Shown: piece by piece, positions 47,125 through 55,748 of the stretch
Numbering within the stretch: the stretch's first letter is position 1
How the letters are laid out: each line of letters begins with the position of its first letter
Virus record (IMG/VR): IMGVR_UViG_3300027730_001702
Coordinates: 1 to 64,000 of that record
Origin: a virus
Reading direction: 5' to 3' (one strand)
Length of the DNA stretch: 64,000 nucleotides
The notes under the pieces: generated by a model
The model's database searches: none
Seen by the model: only the letters and a program-made list of their open reading frames with translations
Told to the model about the DNA's origin: nothing
Translations under genes and position numbers: made by a program

Positions 47125-48250
47125 AGAAGAAATTATTGAATCATCTGGTCCAAGTGCATCAGATAGACTATTATCATTTTTAAAAGAAAATAAAGAAGAT
47201 CATTATAACTTTGAGGATGAAGTATATTACAAAGTATCTACTGGTAGTTTAAACCTGGATATCGCCACAAGCGGTGGTTTATGTCCAGGTTTGCATAGAT
47301 TTATTGGTATGAATGAAGGTGGTAAAACTTCAGAAGCACTAGAAGTTACAAAGAACTTTCTTAAAACTGTAGATAATTCTAGAGCTTTACTCTTTAAAGC
47401 AGAAGGAAGATTAAGCAAAGAGATTAAAGATCGTTCTGGTATTAAGTTTGTGACTGACGCTAAAGAATGGGTTGATGGAACTTGCTTCGTATTTGAATGC
47501 AATATTTTTGAAACCGTTTCAGAATTAATGAAAGATCTTATTCAATCAAATGATGAGAATAAGAGATATATCTTTATTCTTGATTCAGTTGACGGCTTGA
47601 TGACAAAAGGCGATTCTCAAAAGAGTATGACCGAAGCAACAAAGGTTGCAGGTGGAGCAGTTATCTCTTCAATGTTGATGAAGAAGATTTCTCTTGCACT
47701 TTCTAAACGTGGCCACATGGCAATCTTTATTAGTCAAGTTCGATCTGACATCAAGCTCGATCCTTACGCAGCAAATAAGGATATTCGTCAAACTACTGCA
47801 ACTGGTGGAAATGCGCTATTGCATTTCGCTAATTGGATTCTTGAATTCGAACCCAAATTCAATAAAGATATGATTTTCGAAAAACCAAATGAAAAATACG
47901 ACCCAATTAAAAACAAAATAATTGGTCATAATGTTAAAATTACTATTAAAAAATCCACAAACGAAACAACGAATTCCAAGGTTCAATATCCAATAAAATA
48001 TGGCCGTAAAGATGGTTCTTCTGTTTGGAGAGAATATGAGATTATTGATCAAATCCTAAGTTGGGAATTTGCGACCGCAAAAGGAGCATGGGTTACTTTT
48101 TCTGATGAAATTATTGAAGAACTTAAAAAGGTAAATCTAGAGCTTAAGAAGCAACATCAAGGAATAGACAATTTGAGATCCTATCTTGAAGAAAATAAAC
48201 CAATCGTAGATTATTTTTACACCAAATTTATTAATACTCTAGCGTCATGA
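47108..48250 (+). CDS. RecA/UvsX-like recombinase
   Basis: The 380-residue protein has an unusual Walker A loop GMNEGGKTS near residue 68, Walker B FILDSVDGL, a loop-1 region after KVAGGAVISS, FISQVRSD, and a loop-2 segment TTATGGNALLHFANWILEFEP. The size (T4 UvsX is about 391) and divergence from bacterial RecA suggest a phage UvsX-type strand-exchange protein for recombination-dependent replication and repair. Four-base overlap with the next gene. Confidence 0.88.
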   Translation: MAKKSKEEIIESSGPSASDRLLSFLKENKEDHYNFEDEVYYKVSTGSLNLDIATSGGLCPGLHRFIGMNEGGKTSEALEVTKNFLKTVDNSRALLFKAEGRLSKEIKDRSGIKFVTDAKEWVDGTCFVFECNIFETVSELMKDLIQSNDENKRYIFILDSVDGLMTKGDSQKSMTEATKVAGGAVISSMLMKKISLALSKRGHMAIFISQVRSDIKLDPYAANKDIRQTTATGGNALLHFANWILEFEPKFNKDMIFEKPNEKYDPIKNKIIGHNVKITIKKSTNETTNSKVQYPIKYGRKDGSSVWREYEIIDQILSWEFATAKGAWVTFSDEIIEELKKVNLELKKQHQGIDNLRSYLEENKPIVDYFYTKFINTLAS

Positions 48251-48666
48251 GATTATTAAATATTAACGGTAAACTCGTTAATAAAAACGTAAGAAAGAAT
48301 CTCATAGATTGGGAGGCTAAAAGCCGCAGTAAACTTCAATTTAAATTCAAACAATTCTTTTATCCCTATTGGAAAAATCATATTGTATATGAAGAGTTTC
48401 CAGTATATGGAAGCATGCTTAAAGTCGATATATTAAATGCAACAAAAAGAATAGCAGTTGAGATACAAGGTAATCAACATGAATCCTTCAATGAATTTTT
48501 TCATGATCATTCTAGACTCAAATATCTTCAGAGCATAAAAAGAGACGTTAAAAAAGAAAAATGGCTGGAGCTTAATGAATTTAAATTTCTTGAATTATAC
48601 GAAAGTGATTTAAAAAATTTATCGCCACAGTATATAGAAGAAAAAACTGGAATATTAATCATTTAA
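48247..48666 (+). CDS. Small PD-(D/E)XK/Vsr-like endonuclease
   Basis: The 139-residue protein contains YEEFPVYGSMLKVDILNATKRIAVEIQGNQHESF, split here as FPVYGSMLKVDIL and IAVEIQGNQH: an Asp after a hydrophobic strand and E-x-Q in the next, as in DUF559/Vsr-type nucleases. FKFLELYESDL ends the fold. Its coupling with the recombinase suggests a repair or DNA-processing role. Confidence 0.65.
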   Translation: MRLLNINGKLVNKNVRKNLIDWEAKSRSKLQFKFKQFFYPYWKNHIVYEEFPVYGSMLKVDILNATKRIAVEIQGNQHESFNEFFHDHSRLKYLQSIKRDVKKEKWLELNEFKFLELYESDLKNLSPQYIEEKTGILII

Positions 48667-48681
48667 GTGTAAAACTTGCTA

Positions 48682-48957
48682 GTGGCAAGTAAAAATAAAA
48701 CTTTTAAAATACCAGACTCTTTGCTCAAGCAAATTGATGAATGTAGCTTCGGCGGATATATTCTTTTTAATTTCTCAAGTAAAGGCGAACCCCAAGTATA
48801 TACAAAATTCGATAATCAAATAAACGCTATGGCTCTTTTGTATTATGTAAATACTTGGAGTCAAAGCGTAGATCAACTAAATTTAGAAGCCACAACAGAT
48901 CAAATAGCAAGAACCAATCAAGATGATAAAGATTTTGGTGAAGAAGATAAAGATTAA
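48682..48957 (+). CDS. Hypothetical protein, about 91 aa
   Basis: The frame is open from a TTG at 48676; the GTG at 48682 is preferred because AAGTGTAAAAC lies 6-7 bases upstream. The protein (ASKNKTFKIPDSLLKQIDEC..., acidic tail ending FGEEDKD) has no known motif. Convergent overlap of 4 bases with the next gene. Confidence 0.6.
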   Translation: MASKNKTFKIPDSLLKQIDECSFGGYILFNFSSKGEPQVYTKFDNQINAMALLYYVNTWSQSVDQLNLEATTDQIARTNQDDKDFGEEDKD

Positions 48958-49409
48958 ATAAATTTATAATTATCTAAATCGTAAGTTTTATTTAAGATGA
49001 TTAGTTTCCAACCTTTATTTATTAAACTTTTCTCAACGCTTAAATTCCTACCAATATCATTTGTATTTAAAAATTTACATATTTTATTTTTAGTTAAACT
49101 TAAAAATTCTTCTTGATATTTTTCATATGGTGGCATAATTTTAAACTCTCCATCATAACGAAAAAGATTAGCTGAATATTTAGAGCTATAAAATGGTGTT
49201 GACCCAGCTCTAAAATCTAATTTTATATTTGGAAATTTATTTAAAACTTCTCTTGTTATGGTGGCCTCTTTATCTTTTGCGCATATGACATCAACATCAT
49301 TCCATCCACGGTCCATTGGTTCTCCATTTCCAATCCATTCTCTCACATAACTACCAGTTAATTTTCCTTCATTTTGAAGAATATATTCAATAAACAAAGA
49401 ATGATTCAT
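48954..49409 (-). CDS. Nucleotidyltransferase-fold protein
   Basis: The 151-residue protein has GSYVREWIGNGEPMDRGWND followed by VDV, the GS-x(n)-D-x-D motif of the nucleotidyltransferase superfamily, with a probable third acidic residue in KLDFRAG. The truncated ORF at 26829 is a relative. It sits 10 bases after the virion-like protein gene. Target unknown. Confidence 0.65.
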   Translation of the reverse strand: MNHSLFIEYILQNEGKLTGSYVREWIGNGEPMDRGWNDVDVICAKDKEATITREVLNKFPNIKLDFRAGSTPFYSSKYSANLFRYDGEFKIMPPYEKYQEEFLSLTKNKICKFLNTNDIGRNLSVEKSLINKGWKLIILNKTYDLDNYKFI

Positions 49410-49419
49410 GTTATATTTT

Positions 49420-50250
49420 TTAAGTTATGACTAAAGCGCTTCTAGTTCCAGGAACATCAGTAACACAGCCGCCAGTTGAATCAAATCTTTTATACATAGG
49501 TATAGAAACTGTAGTTTTATCTATTTTTATTGACATATTATCTTGACCAACTAATTCAGTATTAACACAAGTTTGTTCATAAGACGAAAAAGTAGTATTA
49601 TAAGTTCCATAAAGCATTAAAAATGATGGATAAAAATAGTAATCATTTCCTTCTTTTATATAATATTGATAAACTGGAACTTCAGGAGGATTAACACCGC
49701 AAATATCTTGATACATATTAAAGAAAAAACCAGCTAAAAAAAGATCGTAGAAACTTACGTCCGTAAGGCAAACTGACGGACTACTGCCTGACGCATATTT
49801 ATACGTGAGTTTAAGATTATAAATTAATGATCTTTGCTTTTTACAAACAAGCTCTTTGTCTTGCTTGACATACCTTTCATATTTATTCTTTTTATAATCA
49901 TGAATTGCTAATGGAGAGCAGCTACCGCAGCTTCCAACTTCTATGTGGTTCAATGTCTGGGTAAAATCTTTACTTTGCCAATATAGCCACATAGCATCTT
50001 TTAATGATAATTTTATAGGATTAAGAGTTCCACCTCCCACTAAAGAAGTATCTTCTGTAAATTCCCAACAAAATGGAAATGCTCCAACTTTACCATCTGA
50101 ATCTGTAATAGGGCATCCTTCATCTGTAGTTGGAGTTTTTAAAGAGCAAGCGCAATCTTTTAATTCATCGTCGCTTCCAGCATCTATCTCTTTAAGAATA
50201 CTCTTAAGGTAATCTGGATAATTATTTGGCTCTGTTAGGGCGCATGGCAT
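49420..50250 (-). CDS. MPCALTEP-module protein A, virion-like
   Basis: The 276-residue protein has an N-terminal module of about 95 residues (MPCALTEPNNYPDYLKSILK, DDELKDCACSL, TDEGCPITDSDGKVGAFPFC, LKDAMWLYWQSKDF) shared with the gene just upstream and with a fragment at 26958. The rest is a separate beta-rich domain with Cys. A constant N-terminus with changing C-termini is how phage tail proteins hold exchangeable receptor-binding tips; that role is inference. AAGTGTAATTT lies 5 bases before the ATG. Confidence 0.65.
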   Translation of the reverse strand: MPCALTEPNNYPDYLKSILKEIDAGSDDELKDCACSLKTPTTDEGCPITDSDGKVGAFPFCWEFTEDTSLVGGGTLNPIKLSLKDAMWLYWQSKDFTQTLNHIEVGSCGSCSPLAIHDYKKNKYERYVKQDKELVCKKQRSLIYNLKLTYKYASGSSPSVCLTDVSFYDLFLAGFFFNMYQDICGVNPPEVPVYQYYIKEGNDYYFYPSFLMLYGTYNTTFSSYEQTCVNTELVGQDNMSIKIDKTTVSIPMYKRFDSTGGCVTDVPGTRSALVIT

Positions 50251-50268
50251 ACTTTAAATTACACTTGA
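50083..50268 (-). repeat. 186-bp direct repeat, copy A
   Basis: Identical to 50770-50955 except for one base, which is the third position of the start codon (ATG here, ATA there). It covers the first ~60 codons of the module plus the promoter motif. Confidence 0.95.
50256..50266 (-). promoter_or_regulatory. Candidate late-type promoter motif AAGTGTAATTT
   Basis: Minus strand motif with the -10-like TAATTT ending 5 bases before the ATG at 50250. The same bases recur at 50943-50953 before module protein B. No -35 consensus is visible. Confidence 0.4.
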
Positions 50269-50271
50269 TTT

Positions 50272-50937
50272 TTAAAAATTAGCAGTTAATTTGAATGTTG
50301 AGCTTCCCATCGTATGTCTTTGTTCATCAAAACCACCATCATAATTTATATTTTTTCCGTTAAAAGTTCCTTGGTTAGGACCACCAGTAAACCATCGACT
50401 TATCGCATAAAGAGGGTCTGGAGTTGGAGTGTCTACTTCCCATGAAAATTGAACAAATACTGCAATGTCCAAAGAATAAAGGTTTTCCTCTTCATTTTTC
50501 TTTCTTGGATTTGGATATACCTCTACATAACCACCAAGCCCAGGAACTCCTCCAATCTTCTGGTAAACAGCATTAGGACAAACTTTTTCCTTTCCACTGG
50601 TAGATCCAACATAAGGCATTTTAATAGTAAATGATTTAGACTCACCATCATCGTAATTAAAATCAACGTTTAATGTAAAACTCTTCGTTTTCCAATAGAT
50701 TTCCATGATTTCTTTTAATGTAAATAATTGGAGGCCATTATCTTCTATAACAAGACATCCTGGAAAAAGTCCAACTTTACCATCTGAATCTGTAATAGGG
50801 CATCCTTCATCTGTAGTTGGAGTTTTTAAAGAGCAAGCGCAATCTTTTAATTCATCGTCGCTTCCAGCATCTATCTCTTTAAGAATACTCTTAAGGTAAT
50901 CTGGATAATTATTTGGCTCTGTTAGGGCGCATGGTAT
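50272..50937 (-). CDS. MPCALTEP-module protein B with an ATA start codon
   Basis: The frame reads ATA-CCA-TGC... (IPCALTEPNNYPDYLKSILK) from 50937 and continues for 221 codons through the shared module (LKEIMEIYWKTKSF) into a different C-terminal domain (FTIKMPYVGSTSGKEKV, GGFDEQRHTMGSSTFKLTANF). The first internal ATG is at 50706, after the whole module. Thus either ATA initiates, or translation gives only the C-terminal 144 residues, or the gene is silenced. The rest of the frame is intact, so decay, if any, is recent. Confidence 0.6.
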   Translation of the reverse strand: MPCALTEPNNYPDYLKSILKEIDAGSDDELKDCACSLKTPTTDEGCPITDSDGKVGLFPGCLVIEDNGLQLFTLKEIMEIYWKTKSFTLNVDFNYDDGESKSFTIKMPYVGSTSGKEKVCPNAVYQKIGGVPGLGGYVEVYPNPRKKNEEENLYSLDIAVFVQFSWEVDTPTPDPLYAISRWFTGGPNQGTFNGKNINYDGGFDEQRHTMGSSTFKLTANF

Positions 50938-50955
50938 ACTTTAAATTACACTTGA
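50770..50955 (-). repeat. 186-bp direct repeat, copy B
   Basis: Second copy of the repeat at 50083-50268; the only difference is the start-codon base. Direct orientation, 687 bp apart start to start. Confidence 0.95.
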
Positions 50956-50980
50956 CTTTTAATTTTTAGCTTGGTATCAT
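50952..50980 (+). promoter_or_regulatory. Promoter of the dnaB-like operon
   Basis: TTGACT (50952-50957), 17 bases, TATCAT (50975-50980), 9 bases to the ATG at 50990. It overlaps the leftward motif of module protein B. Confidence 0.75.
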
Positions 50981-50989
50981 ATATAAAGG

Positions 50990-52474
50990 ATGATTTACTC
51001 TTTACAAGTAGAAAGACATGTACTAAGCGGCTTACTTAAACATCAAGATCTCTTTGCGGATATTGATGTATTTTTAACCGAAAATGATTTTTATAATGAT
51101 GTTCATTCATCAATATATACTGTATTTAAAAATATAAAGCACAAGGGAGAAAACGTAGATAAGGTATTACTAGCAGAAAAGATTAAGAATCTTGGGATTT
51201 CATTCAAAGATGAGATTAATATTTTTGATTATATTGATAATTTAAGTTTTTCTCAGATCACAGAAGAAGCCACAATGACAGCTTGCAAAGAGCTAATTAA
51301 ATTAAGAGTTCGAAGAGAAATATCTCAGACAGCAGATAAATTAAAAGAATATATTAACAAGAATTCAGAAGATTCAATGGATGAAATTATTGGTAAGATT
51401 GATCAAATTTATAATAAGAAAATATCAGCATACTCAGAAAATGATGTACCAGTTAATGTTTTTGAAGAAGTTGAGGATTTAATAGAAGAAATTGGTAATA
51501 GTCCCAAAGATGATACAGGATTAATTACTCCATACTCCGAGTTTAACAGAATGTACGGAGGCTTAAAAAATGGGAATATTTATGCTATCGCAAGTCGCCC
51601 AGGTCAAGGAAAAACTTCATTTTTAAATGACATTTGTTTTAAAACTTCTATTAATCCAAAGAATAAAACTAAAACTTTAATTCTCGACACAGAAATGCAA
51701 ACAATGGATATTCAAATTCGAATGGTTGCATCATTAACTAATGTTCCAGTATGGTATCTAGAAACGGGTAATTGGCGTAAAAATGAAGATATGACCCGAA
51801 AAGTAAGAGCAGCTTGGGCAAAAGTTAAGACTTATGAGTACTTTCACTATCATGTTGGCAATAAGAATATTGATCAAGTATGCTCTATTATACGCAGATG
51901 GTATTTATCTAAAGTTGGTCGAGGCAATCAAGCTATGATAGCTTATGATTACATTAAATTAACAGGTGAAAAAGTTGGCCAAAACTGGGCAGAACATCAA
52001 GCTATTGGTGAAAAAATTGATAAGCTAAAAAGAATTTCAGAAGAAATCAATTGTCCAGTTATAACAGCAATGCAATTAAATAGGACTGGGGAGAATTTTA
52101 ACAGAAACTCTTCTAACGTTGTTGACGATAGCTCTGTAATCTCTCTTTCAGATAGACTCCAATGGTTTGCTTCATTCGTGGCAATCTTTAGGCGAAAAAC
52201 TCTAGATGAATTGACTCTAGATGGTCAAGCATTTGGAACACATAAACTAATTCCAACTAAAACAAGATTTCAAGGTAAAGATGCGGCGGGCCACCAAGAC
52301 TTGGTGAGAAGGCTAGATTCATCTGGCAAAGAGGTATGGGGACAAAACTACCTTAATTATCAAATTACAAATTTTAATATAGAAGAGCGCGGTTCATTAA
52401 GAGATGTTGCTGAAAGACAAAGGGAGCAATACGAGCTAACCGATCAAAATGCAAATGATGGAGAATTACTATGA
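50990..52474 (+). CDS. DnaB-like replicative helicase
   Basis: The 494-residue protein has the DnaB N-terminal helical domain (EAVL-type opening ERHVLSGLLKHQDLF), the Walker A loop SRPGQGKTSF near residue 203, TLILDTEMQTMDIQIRM, Walker B MIAYDYIKL and the sensor ITAMQLNR. It should unwind DNA at the phage fork. Its stop overlaps thyX. Confidence 0.9.
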   Translation: MIYSLQVERHVLSGLLKHQDLFADIDVFLTENDFYNDVHSSIYTVFKNIKHKGENVDKVLLAEKIKNLGISFKDEINIFDYIDNLSFSQITEEATMTACKELIKLRVRREISQTADKLKEYINKNSEDSMDEIIGKIDQIYNKKISAYSENDVPVNVFEEVEDLIEEIGNSPKDDTGLITPYSEFNRMYGGLKNGNIYAIASRPGQGKTSFLNDICFKTSINPKNKTKTLILDTEMQTMDIQIRMVASLTNVPVWYLETGNWRKNEDMTRKVRAAWAKVKTYEYFHYHVGNKNIDQVCSIIRRWYLSKVGRGNQAMIAYDYIKLTGEKVGQNWAEHQAIGEKIDKLKRISEEINCPVITAMQLNRTGENFNRNSSNVVDDSSVISLSDRLQWFASFVAIFRRKTLDELTLDGQAFGTHKLIPTKTRFQGKDAAGHQDLVRRLDSSGKEVWGQNYLNYQITNFNIEERGSLRDVAERQREQYELTDQNANDGELL

Positions 52475-53127
52475 ATGTAGATTTAGTATCAGTTACAAAA
52501 CCAGAAATTAAGGGAATTAAAAACGCAGAAGATTTGGTCTCCTATTGCGCTAGAGTTAGCAATCCATCTAATCAAATGAATACAGAGACCGCTCCAAAAC
52601 TATTAAAATTTTTAATCAAACATAAACACTGGAGTCCATTTGAACTTGTTGATATGTGTGTTGAAATAAAAACTAGCAGAGCTATTGCTGCGCAAATTTT
52701 AAGACACAGATCATTTTGTTTTCAAGAATTTAGTTTAAGATATAGTTTAGCCACAGAATACGAAGACATAGAACTTAGACTTCAGGGTGATAAAAATAGA
52801 CAAGTAGGCGAAATTCTTATGAAAACAAATACAGAAGCATACGATAAAGTCAATGAACTTTTAATAGAATCCCTATCCCTTTCTCAACATTGTTATGATA
52901 CAATGATTGAAAATGGAGTTGCAAAAGAAGTAGCAAGAATGATATTACCTTTAACAACTCAAACTACAATGTATATGAAAGGTTCGTTAAGAAGCTGGAT
53001 TCATTACATCGAGTTAAGAACCGATCAAAATACTCAAAAAGAACATAGAATAATTGCAGAAAAATGCAAAAAGATTTTTATTAAAGAATTTCCTGTGATA
53101 AGTGAGGCTTTAGAATGGAGCAAGTAA
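52471..53127 (+). CDS. thyX: Flavin-dependent thymidylate synthase
   Basis: The 218-residue protein has the ThyX motif as RHRSFCFQEFSLRY, preceded by HWSPFELVDMCVEIKTSR and followed by LPLTTQTTMYMKGSLRSWIHYIELR in two pieces (LPLTTQTTMYMKG, WIHYIELR). It methylates dUMP to dTMP using methylene-THF and reduced FAD, and pairs with the dCMP deaminase at 17954. Overlaps by four bases with dnaB and by 13 with the primase gene. Confidence 0.95.
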   Translation: MNVDLVSVTKPEIKGIKNAEDLVSYCARVSNPSNQMNTETAPKLLKFLIKHKHWSPFELVDMCVEIKTSRAIAAQILRHRSFCFQEFSLRYSLATEYEDIELRLQGDKNRQVGEILMKTNTEAYDKVNELLIESLSLSQHCYDTMIENGVAKEVARMILPLTTQTTMYMKGSLRSWIHYIELRTDQNTQKEHRIIAEKCKKIFIKEFPVISEALEWSK

Positions 53128-54020
53128 GTATTTACGAAGTCCTTACTGAATTGGGATATCAACTAAAAGATTGTGGTAAAGAATTTAGAGCTAGACCCTT
53201 ATATAGGGATAGCGATAATGATACAGTTTTAAGAATATATAAAGACACAGGTAAATGGTTCGACTTTAAACAAAATATAAGCGGAGACTTGAACTCTCTA
53301 GTGAGGCTTACTCTGAGAATAGATGATCCAGAAAAAGCCCAAGAATGGCTTAAAAATAAAAACTTTGCATTTAATCAACCTCAAGGGGCGTCGAAACCGC
53401 TCCTTAAATCAACAAAAAAGTTTGATTTAGATCTATTATCTAATTTAGAAAATAATCATTTGTATTGGAATAATAGAGGAATTATTACAGATGTTTTAAT
53501 AAAATTTAAAGGTGGGATAGGTAAGGCTGGTAAAATGAAAAATAGATATGTTTTTCCTATATTTGATATTAAAAATAATATAATAGGATTTTCTGGTAGA
53601 GATATTACAAATCTTTCTAAGATTAAATGGAAACATCTTGGTGAGAAGAATGATTTCGTTTACCCACTATTCTTAAACTCGAAAGTAATAGAGATTCAAA
53701 AAGAAGTAATTCTTGTTGAGAGCATTGGCGACATGCTGAGTTTATATCAAGCAGGAATTGAAAATGTATTAGTAACGTTTGGTACAAGTCTTAGTTTATC
53801 TATATTAAACTATTGTTTAAAAATAGATATAAAAAAGATATACATTAGCTTAAACAATGATTCACAAAAGAATAACACAGGGAATATAGCTTCAGAAAAG
53901 ATCTACGCCAGATTGAATAGGTACTTTGATAGCAATCAATTAAAAATCATTTTACCAACTAAAAAAGATTTTGGAGAGATGACTAAAGAAGAAATTTTAA
54001 AATGGAAAACAAACCTTTAA
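53115..54020 (+). CDS. DNA primase (TOPRIM)
   Basis: The 301-residue protein has an N-terminal region like the DnaG zinc-binding domain but without its cysteines (FRARPLYRDSDNDTVLRIYK), then RYVFPIFDIKNNIIGFSGRD (RNA-polymerase-like core) and the TOPRIM residues in LVESIGDMLSLYQAG (Glu) and ISLNND. It makes primers for the polymerase genes downstream. Shorter than DnaG, like other phage primases. Confidence 0.85.
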   Translation: MEQVSIYEVLTELGYQLKDCGKEFRARPLYRDSDNDTVLRIYKDTGKWFDFKQNISGDLNSLVRLTLRIDDPEKAQEWLKNKNFAFNQPQGASKPLLKSTKKFDLDLLSNLENNHLYWNNRGIITDVLIKFKGGIGKAGKMKNRYVFPIFDIKNNIIGFSGRDITNLSKIKWKHLGEKNDFVYPLFLNSKVIEIQKEVILVESIGDMLSLYQAGIENVLVTFGTSLSLSILNYCLKIDIKKIYISLNNDSQKNNTGNIASEKIYARLNRYFDSNQLKIILPTKKDFGEMTKEEILKWKTNL

Positions 54021-54967
54021 AAATATTATCTGCTTCTAGAATAAAAACTCTTGAGACTTGCTCTTGGGTCTACTGGAACAACTATCATGAAAAAATTCCG
54101 CAGACTCAAAATGATGGTAGTCTTAGAGGTACAATCTGCCATACAATATTCGAGATTCTTTTAAATCCAAAACATAAAAATCACTATAATAAAATAATTA
54201 AGAAAGATTCTATTACATCTAGTAAAGCTATCACTAGATTAGTTAAAAAGTTAAAAGCTAAAGTTGGACTAAATGAGTCTAATTTTGAACTATTAGATCA
54301 GATGATATTAGTAGGTCTTAAGAATGATTTTTTCGGTGAAAAAGATGGTAAAATTGTATCTCCAGAATATGCTTTCGACATTGAAAATGATGAACCTAAA
54401 TATCATATTAAGGGTTTTATTGATAAACCCGTTAAATCAAACAATAAAATGGTTATAATTGACTACAAAAGCTCTAAAGCCAAGTTTAGGGGCGATGACC
54501 TTCAGGCAAATATTCAAGCCATGATGTATAGTTTAGCCAGCAAAAAGTTATGGCCCAAACTCAAACCAGTCGTAAGATTCTTATTTCTTAGATTTCCCAA
54601 ACAACCAATTCAAGAGCTTGAATTTTCAGATGACCAAATTAAAGGATTCGAGCATTATTTAGAGCATATTAATAACTATATTAATAAATTTGACGAAAAT
54701 TCGGCAAAAGCAAATTTTGCTATAGATAATAATAAAAGTAAATGGATGTGTGGGGTAGGCAATTGGAGATGTCCATATAGAGATGCCTATGAATATTACG
54801 TTAAATTAAATGAGAAAGGCGAGATTGTAGAGTCAAGTCTTAACAATGAATTTAAAGATATCACAGGATTTACTATAGAAAAAAGAAAATATCAAGGATG
54901 TCCAAAGTTTAACAATACAAATAAAGATGATATTTTAGATAAAAAAGAAGATGAATTTTTAGATTGA
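54002..54967 (+). CDS. PD-(D/E)XK exonuclease, RecB/Cas4-like
   Basis: The 321-residue protein opens LSASRIKTLETCSWVYWNNYH, has RGTICHTIFEILL (His motif), HIKGFIDKPV and MVIIDYKSSKAKFRGDDLQANIQAMMYSL in parts (IDYKSSK; QANIQAMMYSL), the RecB-family D...D-x-K and Q motifs. Cysteines at CSW, MCG, RCP and GCPKF may form the Fe-S cluster of this group. Likely processes DNA ends in replication or recombination. Confidence 0.85.
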   Translation: MENKPLKILSASRIKTLETCSWVYWNNYHEKIPQTQNDGSLRGTICHTIFEILLNPKHKNHYNKIIKKDSITSSKAITRLVKKLKAKVGLNESNFELLDQMILVGLKNDFFGEKDGKIVSPEYAFDIENDEPKYHIKGFIDKPVKSNNKMVIIDYKSSKAKFRGDDLQANIQAMMYSLASKKLWPKLKPVVRFLFLRFPKQPIQELEFSDDQIKGFEHYLEHINNYINKFDENSAKANFAIDNNKSKWMCGVGNWRCPYRDAYEYYVKLNEKGEIVESSLNNEFKDITGFTIEKRKYQGCPKFNNTNKDDILDKKEDEFLD

Positions 54968-54992
54968 TTCGCATTAAAATATAAACTATAAT
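54964..54992 (+). promoter_or_regulatory. Promoter of the DNA polymerase genes
   Basis: TTGATT (54964-54969), 17 bases, TATAAT (54987-54992), 9 bases to the ATG at 55002. Confidence 0.75.
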
Positions 54993-55001
54993 AGTCTCAA
55001 A

Positions 55002-55748
55002 ATGATACCATTATTTAAATCTCACTATTCTTTAGGTAGATCTATATTAACTTTAGAAGATAAACAAGAGCAAGATGATTATCCAGACTCTATTATTCAA
55101 ATAGCAAAACAAAACAATTTAAAAGAAATATATTTAGTTGAAGATAATATGTCTTCTTTCTTAGAGGCTTATACTAATTGTAGAGCGAATAATATCAAAT
55201 TAAACTATGGATTAAGGATATCAGTCACAGAATCAATAAGCGATAAATCCGAAGAATCAAAAATCAAGTCATCAAAGATAATCTTATTCTTTAAAAATAA
55301 AAAAGGACATCAGCAATTAACAAAACTCTATAGTGTCGCAGCTAAAGAAGGTTTTTATTATGAACCAAGACTAGATTATAAAACAATTTCCAAAAATTGG
55401 ACCGATGATTTAATTCTATGCATACCATTCTATGATTCTTTTATATTCAATAATACTCTTAAAAATAGTCTTTGCGTCCCTCAATTTGATTTTACAAAAC
55501 CTATCTTCTTCATAGAAGATAATGATCTACCATTTGATTCACTCGTAAAACAAAAAGCTTTATCTTTTGCTGAAAAGAACAATCTTAAAATATACAAAGT
55601 GCAAAGTATTTTTTATAAAGAAAGAAAAGATTTTAAAGCTTACTTAACTTTTAGATGCATTAACAATAGAAGCGTTTTAAATAAACCTAATTTAGATCAT
55701 ATGTCCAGTAACGAATTTTGCTTTGAAAGCATTCATAAAAGGAATTAA
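55002..55748 (+). CDS. Family-C DNA polymerase, separate PHP-domain protein
   Basis: The 248-residue protein begins PLFKSHYSLGRSILTLEDK, like the PHP domain that opens DnaE, and has LNYGLRISVTE, ILFFKNKKGHQQLTKLYSVA and FYYEPRLDYKTI. Several PHP metal ligands appear altered, so it is probably structural. The catalytic part is encoded separately at 56599, with an exonuclease gene in between. Confidence 0.8.
   Translation: MIPLFKSHYSLGRSILTLEDKQEQDDYPDSIIQIAKQNNLKEIYLVEDNMSSFLEAYTNCRANNIKLNYGLRISVTESISDKSEESKIKSSKIILFFKNKKGHQQLTKLYSVAAKEGFYYEPRLDYKTISKNWTDDLILCIPFYDSFIFNNTLKNSLCVPQFDFTKPIFFIEDNDLPFDSLVKQKALSFAEKNNLKIYKVQSIFYKERKDFKAYLTFRCINNRSVLNKPNLDHMSSNEFCFESIHKRN

Noticed and set aside
54002-54967. 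Cas4 of a CRISPR system
   Set aside because: RecB-type motifs are present but there are no other cas genes, and the context is replication.
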